From: Zingiber officinale
Taxonomy: Eukaryota; Streptophyta; Magnoliopsida; Zingiberales; Zingiberaceae
Direction of reading: 5' to 3'
Assembly: GCF_018446385.1 (NCBI RefSeq)
Contig: NC_055996.1
Location: 130,930,532-130,994,531, forward strand
DNA: 64,000 bases
Shown: positions 55,548 through 64,000 of the stretch, in pieces
Numbering within the stretch: the first letter of the stretch is position 1
Layout: each line of letters starts with the position of its first letter
Program-made: the position numbers and the translations under genes
Notes under the pieces: generated by a model
Databases searched by the model: none
What the model was told of the DNA's origin: nothing
What the model saw: the letters and a program-made list of their open reading frames with translations, nothing else

Positions 55548-57166
55548 GATGTTTGACAAAACCATAAACAAGTTAGGTTAACCCGATAACCTAACTTAGG
55601 TTTCCCAATATTCTTCCTTGAACATTCTTTGGACATTCTCCCATTCTCCCCCTTTTTGACACACATCAAAAAGAGTGAATCAAGGTCAAGAGTTTATTCC
55701 TAATGAAAGTCCCATACCTTTTATTGAAACCCTTAATTTCCCCTTGATACTAAAGTCAACAATCAACTTAGTGATAATCCCATATCACTCAAGTCTTTAG
55801 AGTAAAAACTCCCCCTAAAGGTCAACTCCCCCTTGACCATTGCACCAACAATGTCTTGGAGAGTTTCAAACTTTTAGAAATCCAAAACACAAACTATGTT
55901 TTAACTTTCAGCTGAAATTTCAGACAACAAAGTCGAAAATCAGCATTTTGGCACGCCCGATCAGTCACCAGACCGATCAGGAGCTCCCTGGATCGGTCCA
56001 GTGACCGATCCAACATCCCCTGGACCGATCAGGGAACCTCCTGATCGGTCACACATGTCTGAACTCTGATTTCTGAATTTCTTCCTCCCGAAATTCAGAA
56101 ACCCCTACAGAATTACAGAAAATTCCAAAAATTATAAAATTTTGAGGATACATTCCTCATAACATATACTATCATGGAAAAATAGTTTTCTATGAAAATA
56201 ACTTCCATTTTTAAATCTTGATACAAAGTTTAAAAACTTTGAAATAGTTCAAGTTTACCTCAATTTTGTATCAACTTGCTCAATGATGAATGCTATCACT
56301 AGAAAAGCTTCATCAAGGTTTTTCAAATCAATTTTGAAATGATTTTAAACCATTCAATTTAGGACCACAATTTTAGGGCTAAATGTACATGACTTGTACA
56401 CAAGCTTTCCCTATGATCCTCCATTTTGAATTAGGCTCATGTAGGTACAAGAACTATGCACCTTGATCCTAACTCATGATCCTAATATCTCACACACATC
56501 TAAGGTGTATCAAACACATCCAAGTCAATTTTGATGTGAGATATGGTTTAGGTCATCTTAATCTAAGTTCTCATGCATTTTCTAAACAACAATTTGATTT
56601 CCATGTCAAATTATGTTTTTGTCCTTAAATCAAATTAATTGATTATAAATGCAAAAGATGATGACATGGCATAAAATAATATCATAAGTGAAAACATGTG
56701 CCAATGTCATGATGTCATGTCATAAAGTAATGAAACTTAAATAAGGCATGACATATAACTAACCTAAGCATTATCATGACATTTCAAATGATAGTAAATT
56801 AGATATGATGTCATGACATGGCATATGACAAACAATATATTGCAAATAACATATAAAGGTATAGAAAATACCTAATTCTAGCTTTAGTTGCCATTTTTGA
56901 TAATTTTGATCATTTTGCCATAAATTCTATATTCCTAAGTGTAATAGATCTAAAATCATATGCTAAAGATTTTTAGATCACTATGTGCCAATTAGATTGA
57001 CCCTAGAAAATTCCTCAAATGTGGTTGGTACATCCTAATCACCTTAGGAATAATTTTTAATTTCATTTTCAAGGCTTGATTACACCTTGAAAATTCCTAA
57101 AGTGCCACCTTTTGTCATGAATAGATTAACTACCTATTCAATTAAGGTTGGCACACTCTAATCCAT
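55548..57166 (-). other. Non-coding interior of element B
   Basis: About 1.6 kb with closed frames, rich in ATGTCATGACAT words (56640-56830), and GATCGGTC palindromes at 55965-56055. It matches the interior of element A in order and content. No pol motif. Confidence 0.8.
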
Positions 57167-58639
57167 CTAGCGTGATGGAATCATGCTCTTAGGAACCCAA
57201 TACCTATTTGAGCTCATTGGGTTCACTAAGTATTCACTATGGATGACTTCCCTAGCAACCCTCCTAATGACCCTCTTAGACTTTAAAGCCTTGGCCATTT
57301 GGGACTCATCAAGATCAACTCTAGGGGTGACTCCCCTTGTGACCTTGGTGATGGTCTTCCTAGCCCTAGGTCTTGTTCCATAATCGAATAGAACATTATG
57401 ATAAGTGGGCTTGACCACTTGAGACTTAGGTTTGTGATTCAAACCTCTCATGTCCTTGGGCTTTTGCTTTTGACCCTTAGGCCCTAAAGATGATTTCTCC
57501 AAATTCTTAAGGGTCTTTTCTAAAGTGTCAAGTCTTGACCTCAAGACTTGATTTTCCTTTTCTAATACCTCAAGTTTTAATTTGTCATTTTTCTTTGAGG
57601 TATTCCTAGGCATATGTCTAGTTGTTTTGAGATTCCTACCTAGGTTTTCCTTAACCTTAGATGAGTTAGTCCTAGGGTTGGCATTTCTAGTATTGTTCTT
57701 ATCTAGGCTAACATGTTTTGCACCTAAGCACATGTATCGGTTTCTAAGATTATCATGCTTATCATTATTGACAATTGCAATAAAATTACTAGCATGTGTC
57801 TTATAAGGATTGCAAGAATGTGCCTTAAAGGATACCTTAGGATTTGCCTTAGCTCCCCCTATAGATGTGCTTGGTCTCTTGTCCTTGTGAGGTTGCCTCC
57901 CCCTCGGACATTGACTTCTATAATGTCCCCTTCGCTTGCATTGGAAGCACACTACGTGCTCCTTGCTCTTGCGTTTCGAGGCTCCGGCTTCCTTGACCTT
58001 TGGTGCCGGTGGAGTCTTCCTAATTCTCTTTGGACATTTACTCTTGTAATGCCCATATTCCCTACACTCAAAGCACATTATATATAATTTACTTGAAATT
58101 AAATCGCTTGAGTTACCTAGGGTTGAGGATGGATGTAAGCTCTCTTCTTCATCCCTTCCGGAGATAGAAGCTTCTTCTTGCACCAATCTTGAAGAAGAAC
58201 TCTCCTCCTCTTCTTCCATAGATGTTGAGTAGCCCTCAACTTCTAATTCCTTACCTCCATGATGTGAGCTACTTGGCTCACTTGACTCCTCTTCATGACT
58301 TGAATTGGAGCTCTCCTCATGGAACTTAGCCAAGTTGTTCCACAACTCCTTGGCATTGTGGTATCCACCTATCTTACACAAGATATCACTAGGTAATGAA
58401 AATTCAAGGATTTTCGTTACATCGTCGTTGATTGTGGATTGGTGGATTTGTTCTTTCGTCCACTTCTTTTTCTTGAGAAGTTCTCCCTTTCTATCCACCG
58501 GAGGAATAAAACCTACTTGTACACAATTCCAATTTGCTAGGTTAGTCATAAGAAAATACTTCATTCTTACCTTCCAATACGCGAAGTCGTAGCACTCGTA
58601 GAAGGGTGGAATCGTGATGTCTTCTCCGAGTCGATCCAT
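57167..58639 (-). CDS. Intact Gag of element B, two CCHC knuckles
   Basis: 490 codons, ATG at 58637-58639 (MDRLGEDITIPPFYECYDF), stop at 57167-57169. Residues ~1-110 are a shortened Copia-type capsid start (FAYWKVRMKYFLMTN, KWTKEQIHQSTIND, NAKELWNNLAKFHEE). Residues ~110-185 form an acidic Ser/Glu linker. Two knuckles, CFECREYGHYKSKC (~190-203) and CFQCKRRGHYRSQC (~230-243), bind nucleic acid by family analogy. A basic tail has a predicted coiled coil (KLKLEVLEKENQVLRSRLDTLEKTLKNLEKS, ~345-375) and ends YWVPKS. The C-terminal half of the usual capsid domain is absent, as in A. No protease is fused. The element probably relies on an autonomous Copia for enzymes. Confidence 0.88.
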   Translation of the reverse strand: MDRLGEDITIPPFYECYDFAYWKVRMKYFLMTNLANWNCVQVGFIPPVDRKGELLKKKKWTKEQIHQSTINDDVTKILEFSLPSDILCKIGGYHNAKELWNNLAKFHEESSNSSHEEESSEPSSSHHGGKELEVEGYSTSMEEEEESSSSRLVQEEASISGRDEEESLHPSSTLGNSSDLISSKLYIMCFECREYGHYKSKCPKRIRKTPPAPKVKEAGASKRKSKEHVVCFQCKRRGHYRSQCPRGRQPHKDKRPSTSIGGAKANPKVSFKAHSCNPYKTHASNFIAIVNNDKHDNLRNRYMCLGAKHVSLDKNNTRNANPRTNSSKVKENLGRNLKTTRHMPRNTSKKNDKLKLEVLEKENQVLRSRLDTLEKTLKNLEKSSLGPKGQKQKPKDMRGLNHKPKSQVVKPTYHNVLFDYGTRPRARKTITKVTRGVTPRVDLDESQMAKALKSKRVIRRVAREVIHSEYLVNPMSSNRYWVPKSMIPSR

Positions 58640-58688
58640 TCTCTAGCTTGTGCTCCCCCGGGTGTTAATCCGACGAAGAGCAACCTTG

Positions 58689-58699
58689 CTCTGATACCA
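58689..58699 (-). promoter_or_regulatory. Primer-binding site of element B
   Basis: The minus strand reads TGGTATCAGAG, 2 bases from the 5' LTR edge at 58702. Confidence 0.9.
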
Positions 58700-58701
58700 C
58701 T

Positions 58702-60508
58702 TGTTAGGACCTTCGGATGCGGCTAGAGAGGGGGGTGTGAATAGCCGACCCCAATTTTGCGTTTCTTCCTACGAATTAGGTTAGCCCAGCGGAAATAAAA
58801 TAATAGAAACGAGAACGAGAAGATCAAACCTTAGACGCAGCGATGTAACGAGGTTCGGAGATGATACTCCTACTCCTCGGCGTGTCCGTAAGGTGGACGA
58901 AGTCTATCAATCCGTCGGTGGATGAAACCCCGGATAACCGGCTAATATGAACTCCTTCTGGGTGGAGAAACCTCACCACAAAGTCTTTGCAACAGCAAAA
59001 CAGAGGAGTACAACAATAGAGGAAGCAAACAAGAACAATAGAAATTGTAAACACACTTGCTTGCCTTCTCGTCGGAGTCCGTTGATGAAGCAGCAGCTTC
59101 ACGGCTCCAGCAGCTAGAAAACCAGCACGAAGCTCACGCGAAGCTTCAGCAAACCGAGAGCTCAGCAAAGCTCAAGAGGAAGAAGAAGAATTAGCAGAAG
59201 CAGCTCTTCCAATGTTATTTTTCGTTCTTCACTGTAGAGGCCTTATATCATCTGGTATCTCCCTGCAACCTGCGAAGAAGAACAGACGAAAACAGACGAA
59301 GCAGAGATAGCCGTTGTGTCGCAACGGCTAGCCCTGGACCGATCAGGCACACTCCTGATCGGTCCAGGAGTGTTCTGATCGGTCTTGGGACCGATCAGGC
59401 CTCAGGCTGATCGGTCCCCAGACCAATCAGCCAACTCTCTGTGAGAGTTGGCCTCGTCTCTGATCGGTCTGTGGACCGATCAGGACTCAGGTGGATTGGT
59501 CCACAGACCGATCCCCCCTCTTTCTTCTCCCGATCTTCTTCGCTTCTGATCGGTCACCAGACCGATAAGATAATTCACAGAAACACATTGTTTGGTTACT
59601 GATCGGTCACCAGACCGATCAGTCAACCGGCGTATCACTGGATCGGTCACCAGACCGATCCAGGTTTAGAGCTCCCAGCCCTAAACCCTACCTGGTCCTG
59701 AGAACGAGCTACCGAGCCCTCTCTGACCTAGTCCGGAGAACGAGCTGCCGAGCCCTCTCCGACTTCGTCCAGTCCAGAGAACGAGCTACCGAGCCCTCTC
59801 TGACCTAGTCCGGAGAACGAGCTGCCGAGCCCTCTCCGACTTCGTCCGGTCCAGAGAACAAGCTACCGAGCTCTCTCTGACCTAGTCCGGAGAACGAGCT
59901 ACCAAGCCCTCTCCGACTTCCCATGCCAAGTTTCCATACTTGGACTTTTCCCGTGCCAAGCTCCCTGCTTGGACTTTTCTGTGCCAAGCTCCCTGCTTGG
60001 ACTTTTCCGTGCCAAGTCTCCATACTTGGACTTTTCACCAGATGTCTAGTCAACCTTGACCTATCTGGATTTCCCTTGCCTGACTTCACTCACCAGGACT
60101 TTCCAACTGTCTGGCTTCACTCACCAGGACTTTCCCTTGCCTGGCTTCACTCACCAGGACTTTCCCTTGCCTGGCTTCACTCACCAGGACTTTCCAACTG
60201 TCTGACTTCACTCACCAGGACTTTCCCTTGCCTGGCTTCACTCACCAGGACTTTCACCTGGCTTCACTCACCAGGACTTTCACGAATCAGGTCGACTCAC
60301 CTCGGGTCAACCAGGTTAACCTTACCAAAGATTACACCCACAATCTCCCAAGTTTGTATTCTGTCAAACATCAGAATACAACTTTTCTACTCTCGTCAAA
60401 CATCAGAATAGAGCTTTTCTATTCTCGTCAAACATCAAAATACAACTCGAGTCAGGTCAACTCGAGTCAGGTCAACCAGGTCAACCTTGACCTAAGGTTG
60501 CACCAACA
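58702..60508 (-). repeat. 5' LTR of element B
   Basis: 1,807 bp; palindrome array at 59337-59665, GAACGAGCT(A/G)CCGAG tandem units at 59700-59910 (one more than the 3' LTR), hairpin chain at 59920-60290. Confidence 0.93.
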
Positions 60509-62275
60509 TTCAATACTTAATGAGTGTGGCTTGCCCTTCATTTTCTGTTCCATCTCGGTCTACTGTGACTAGGGATTGTTATAAGTTATATATGGAAGAA
60601 AAGGATAAATTGAACTCATTTATTAAAAATGAAAGTGGTAGGATTTGTTTGACGACTGATACTTGGACTTCAAAACAAAAGGAATGTTATATGTGCCTAA
60701 CTGCCCATTTTATTGATACTGACTTTAAGATGCATAAGTGAATTTTGAATTTTTGTCCTGTCTCTAGTCATAAAGGCAATGATATTGGTGAATTAATTTA
60801 TAAATGCTTGCTAGATTGGGGCATTAATAATGTGTTCACCGTGACAGTTGACAATGCAAGTTCAAATGACACAGCAATTCTATATTTGAAAAGAAAGTTT
60901 ATGAATTGGCCTAATTGCATATTAGGGGGGCAGATGTCTCATGTTAGGTGTTTAGCACATATTCTGAATTTGATTGTCAAAGATGGGTTGAAAATAACAG
61001 ATGAATCAGTTGAGAATATAAGGGCAGCCATAAAGTATATTAAAATGTCTCCTGCTAGGATTGGAAAATTCAAAGAAACTGCTTTACTTGAAAACATTGA
61101 GTACAAGAAGCACCTTGCTTTGGATGTTCCAACTAGATGGAACTCCACATACATCATGCTTTCCTCATCTTTAAATTATATTCGAGTTTTTCAATCTTAT
61201 GCTGAGAAACATGGTGATATGGCAGTAGCTCTAAAAACAGATGATCATAATGTGCCTTCTAGTGACGATTGGGATAATGCAAAAAACTTATGTGATTATT
61301 TGGAATGTTTTTATCATGTCACTAATGAAGTTTCTGCCAGCAAGTATGTCACTTCAAATGATTTTGTGTCTCATATTAGTGAAATTGATGGTTTGATAAA
61401 AGAGTTGAAGAAGAGTCTTGATCTTAACACAAGTGCAATGGCATATTCTATGGGTGAGAAATTTGATAAGTATTGGGGGGATGTATCAAAGATGAACAAA
61501 GTTGTTTTTATGACTGCTGTTATGGATCCAAGACGAAAGTTGGGATACCTTTATTTCATGCTTACAAATATGTATGAGAAGGATATAGGTGGAACCTTAT
61601 TTGATAGTGTAAAACGAGCCATGGAGGAGATGTATGATGATTACAAGAGATTGTATGGGTCAGGAGATTCTTCTATGACTTCATCGTCACCTTCTGTTTC
61701 TTCAAGTTCACGAGATGTTTATGTTTCAGATGCAACAGATTCTTATGTTTGTGCAAGAAATAGAGAAAATGTCAGACATCGATTGGAAATGCAGTATCAG
61801 AAATCGAAAGCCAATGTTGTAACTGAATCAACTTCAGAATTGCAAAGGTATTTAGCTGAGCCAGACCATCCATATTCAAAAGGGTTTGATATCTTATCTT
61901 GGTGGAGGAATAACAAGGCAAGATTTCCTATACTTTCTGAGATGGCTCGCGATTTGCTTGCAATACCAATTTCTACGGTAGCCTCAGAATCAGCATTTAG
62001 CACCGGAGGTAGGGTATTAGATTTTTTTAGGAGTTCTTTAACTCCTAGAATCGTGCAAGCATTGATTTGTGCTCAAGATTGGTTTCGGGCTACTGGGTCT
62101 CCAATGACAGTTGAGGAAAATTTATTAGAGTTACAAAAATTTGAAGCAGGTATGATGTTTGACTATTTTAGTTTTTGTAATATTTGATTTATATGAAATA
62201 AAGTGTTAACATATATTTTTGGTTGTAGAATTGAACCCATCAGAAAAGGATTGTATTTTCTTTGATAATTTGTAG

Positions 62276-62695
62276 CGGCTTCTCTCTATCAAGATCATTA
62301 TGCAGAATTGAGAAGTGATTAAGGGAATCAAGTGAAAGGCAAGTTTTATCTAATAAAAATGCTTATTTTACCTATTCTATTGTCAATCATTGCTTATCGT
62401 CAATTCGTTGAAGGTTTTGTAGTATCTATCAACACTTAAAAATTCTAAATTTGTGATGCTCAAGTTTAGATGATAGTTTGCTTACTTTAATTAATTAACG
62501 AATTGTGGTTTACACTTCATAAATTTTTAGCCAAGAGTTCCTTTATAAATTGTGTAGAAAGGGCTTTAATTTTTTGTGACTAGCTAAATATTGGTACTGG
62601 GTGATATATGTTTTGGACAATTAATTTCATTTCGTGCAGCTGGAATATTGAGTTTTTCAACAAATATATAAGTTGGTTTGCTATTGAACTTGCAG
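62276..62695 (+). other. AT-rich, intron-like DNA
   Basis: No coding region. The last bases, ATTGAACTTGCAG, form a splice-acceptor-like site just before the kinase fragment. Confidence 0.5.
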
Positions 62696-62767
62696 TACAC
62701 CCCTGCTAGCGATATTTGGAGCATTGGCTACATCTTTGCTGAGGTGCTGACCAGGAAGTCACTTTTC
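62696..62767 (+). pseudogene. MAP-kinase exon fragment (kinase subdomain IX)
   Basis: After TTGCAG the frame reads YTPASDIWSIGYIFAEVLTR and then KSLF. This matches plant MAP kinases, where the segment is YTPAIDIWSIGCIFAEVLTG followed by KPLFPG. The invariant Asp of subdomain IX is present, but Cys is changed to Tyr and the similarity ends after LF, where the reading continues into unrelated sequence. Only 24 codons remain. It cannot be a kinase; it is a captured or decayed exon 5' end with its splice acceptor. Confidence 0.75.
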
Positions 62768-63126
62768 ATGTGGTTCATCATTGAAGAGTGCAGAGTTCAA
62801 TTTTAAGTCATTTAGAAATCTTGAATTTGTGTTAGACAAAAAGATAATGTTTGATGTGTAACATGTGTTGTGTTGAACTGTTGTGTTGAACTGTTGATCA
62901 TGGAGTTGTTAAAATTGTGCGCTGTGTGTGTTGGGAATCAATTATGTTAAAGAGACTCTTTAGCTTTTCATAGTCTAAGTGTCTAACTAATTCTGCAATA
63001 TCTTTTGGGACCTTTTGGACTTAGTTACATGACCTGTATATCTTGCTGGTTATTTACTGATTCATGGTTCAAAAATTAAATCTTGAGCCAAAATGGCACA
63101 TTCAGATTCAAATGTCTCGACTGCAG
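62768..63126 (+). other. Non-coding spacer between gene fragments
   Basis: AT-rich; ends with the acceptor-like TCTCGACTGCAG just before the PHD fragment. No gene seen. Confidence 0.5.
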
Positions 63127-63416
63127 AATATTACACTCTGGAGAGACTGCCGATGGAAATAGTGATGAGTGTTGCCTCTGTGATATGGATGGTAGCTTGA
63201 TATGCTGTGATGGCTGTCCTGCTGCATTTCATTCTAGATGTGTTGGAGTTGTTAAAGATCTTTTGCCCGAAGGTGATTGGTACTGTCCTGAGTGCTTGTT
63301 GGAAAAACATGATGGATTAACAAAGTTGTCATATTCTTCCCAAGGAGCTGAAGTTTTGACTTTTGAGTACTGATCCTCATGGGCGTGTATATTTTAGCTG
63401 CTGTGGCTATCTATTG
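63127..63416 (+). pseudogene. PHD-finger exon fragment (PTM-like)
   Basis: After CTGCAG at 63121-63126 the frame reads ILHSGETADGNSDECC and a C4HC3 PHD finger: CCLCDMDGSLICCDGC, then FHSRC, then DWYCPEC (63164-63313). This closely resembles the PHD of plant DDT/PHD proteins of the PTM type, where such fingers bind methylated histone H3. After 'GAEVLTFE' a frameshift near 63368 is needed to continue with TDPHGRVYFSCCGYLL, the next conserved block. The piece then ends at a GTGTATG donor-like site near 63416. No neighbouring exons of a PTM gene are visible upstream, and the preceding exon-like piece is from a kinase. A truncated true gene continuing to the right is possible but less likely given the frameshift. 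Confidence 0.7.
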
Positions 63417-63625
63417 GTGTATGTTTATACAAGTTCAAATATTTTTCCAGATGCACTTTTTTTACGTATTTGTCCTCTTTATGCTTTCCTTAAACTGTTT
63501 TATAATGCATTCATACCATACATGTGGTACTAATTATGATCCTTGCTATGCTTGTCTATTTCCCAACCTTACTACCTTAGATTTTAGTTTAATTCTTATT
63601 ATTTGATTGCTCATCGGTAATGCAG
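63417..63625 (+). other. Intron-like DNA after the PHD fragment
   Basis: T-rich, from a GTGTATG donor-like site to GGTAATGCAG (63616-63625). No coding signal. Confidence 0.45.
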
Positions 63626-63795
63626 ACAACAAGATCCAACTCAGCCTCCATTGCCTCTAAAATTGCAGCAGCAGCAAAAGGTGGGGCGGTGGGAGAACAT
63701 AGATAGCTGATGCATTAGCTTTAGTCTCAGCCTTGGATTCCGCTACTGTGTTGAAAACAGGAAGGCCCAAGTGTTATGTTCCTCCTTTCTTGGGT
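63626..63795 (+). pseudogene. Unidentified exon-like fragment
   Basis: After TAATGCAG the translation reads [18 protein letters not shown]... and, after a one-base shift near 63708, [20 protein letters not shown] followed by PKCYVPPF. The codon-like composition and acceptor suggest a real exon, but the family is not recognised. It differs from the PTM and MAPK sequences nearby. Confidence 0.45.
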
Positions 63796-64000
63796 GTTAC
63801 CCCGCCAACCTATCAATTCAAAAATAAACATCAACCAAAAGGGTGTTTTCTAGTATGATATTGAGCTATGCAAGAAGCAATGCAAACAGAAAGATCAACA
63901 ACAACGTAACGCTGGACAGTTCCAAATTCAGAAAATAAGTAGAGACAAATCTGATCTCCCAAAACGGAATGAGACATGGATCAAGGAACGAGCTGTAATA
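63796..64000 (+). other. Unassigned right edge
   Basis: No supported gene or repeat in the last 205 bases; may be intron or intergenic. Confidence 0.4.

Larger units (their letters stand above)
53819..60508 (-). mobile_element. Gag-only LTR retrotransposon B (same family as A)
   Basis: 6,690 bp, minus strand, perfect TSD TTCAA at 53814-53818 and 60509-60513. The 3' LTR is 53819-55533 (1,715 bp) and the 5' LTR 58702-60508 (1,807 bp); the size difference is mainly one extra GAACGAGCT(A/G)CCGAGCCCTC repeat unit. Between them lie only an intact 490-residue gag and non-coding DNA. It disrupts the hAT transposase. The open gag and similar LTRs suggest it is younger than A. Confidence 0.94.
52438..62275 (+). 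mobile_element. hAT transposon 2 (BED/RICESLEEPER-like), split by element B
   Basis: The left end, near TAGGCCTGTTCAATCGG, sits in the previous hAT coding region and is followed by dense CGGTT/AACCG subterminal repeats to 52600, the usual hAT layout. The transposase gene spans 53345-62275 with element B inserted. No matching right-hand inverted repeat or CGGTT field is seen between 62276 and 64000, so the right end is lost or outside the window. Confidence 0.7.
53345..62275 (+). pseudogene. hAT transposase with BED finger, interrupted by element B
   Basis: ATG at 53345 (MATEESNKN). A BED finger (VVWEHFETYI...ARCLHCSHVYYADP...LKQHIPKC) lies in residues ~45-100. The frame stops at element B (53819) and resumes after the second TSD copy at 60514 in the same phase. 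Next come the catalytic block TTDTWTSKQKECY, the second Asp in VTVDNASSND, VRCLAHILNLIVKDG, DVPTRWNSTY, and the dimerisation domain DILSWWRNNKARFPILSEMA...STVASESAFSTGGR. A TGA at 60739-60741 replaces Trp. A last intron (62150-62228) probably leads to a 47-base exon ending TAG at 62275. Apart from the insertion and this one stop the coding region looks intact. Confidence 0.88.

Overview
The window is nuclear DNA of a flowering plant. It has spliced genes with GT-AG introns, a class II trehalose-phosphate synthase gene, a plant ATL RING-H2 gene, and LTR retrotransposons primed by initiator-Met tRNA. The GC-rich single-exon ATL gene and the style of the LTRs suggest a monocot, possibly Zingiberales; that assignment is an impression. 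About three quarters of the window is transposable elements, most nested inside one another.

Positions 1-23864 are a stack of LTR retrotransposons resolved by target-site duplications (TSDs). The outermost is a minus-strand element (X) with its gag at 1-1123 and its 5' LTR at 1177-23864. That LTR was split by plus-strand element E1 (1469-23319, TSD ATGAT). E1 gag was split by a minus-oriented solo LTR, S1 (3376-16541, TSD GTCTG/GCCTG). S1 was hit twice, by element A (3390-10652, TSD CTTTG) and element G2 (10906-15038, TSD TCACA). The 3' LTR of E1 also took a 4.5-kb TG...CA insert (18175-22661, TSD GAAAC). E1, A and G2 carry a gag but no protease, integrase or reverse transcriptase. A related gag-only element, B, lies at 53819-60508.

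Positions 23865-34218 hold a Copia element, E5 (24176-33093, TSD CAAAT). It has near-identical 1.86-kb LTRs and a damaged gag-pol, and sits in an older LTR-like remnant. Positions 34219-40850 are decayed LTR-like and AT-rich intergenic DNA with a GC-rich island and a MITE-like repeat.

The host genes are a class II TPS gene (about 40.9-46.8 kb, plus strand, with a 2.75-kb 5'-UTR intron and three coding exons) and an intact ATL RING-H2 E3 ligase gene (47949-48962, minus strand).

Positions 49348-62275 contain a Gypsy-like LTR fragment, a hAT remnant of the TTF/DUF4371 type, and a second hAT element with BED zinc finger, catalytic core and dimerisation domain. The second hAT coding region is interrupted by element B (TSD TTCAA). 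From 62.7 kb to the end there is a short mosaic of exon-like pieces: a MAP-kinase piece, a PTM-like PHD finger and an unidentified piece. This looks like a gene-fragment capture or a pseudogene cluster.

The most unusual structure is in the LTRs of A, B and S1. They contain chains of short hairpins whose stems change in a compensatory way (CCAAG/CTTGG, CCTGG/CCAGG, CCTAAC/GTTAGG), followed by arrays of 20-22-bp palindromes, all in gag-only elements.
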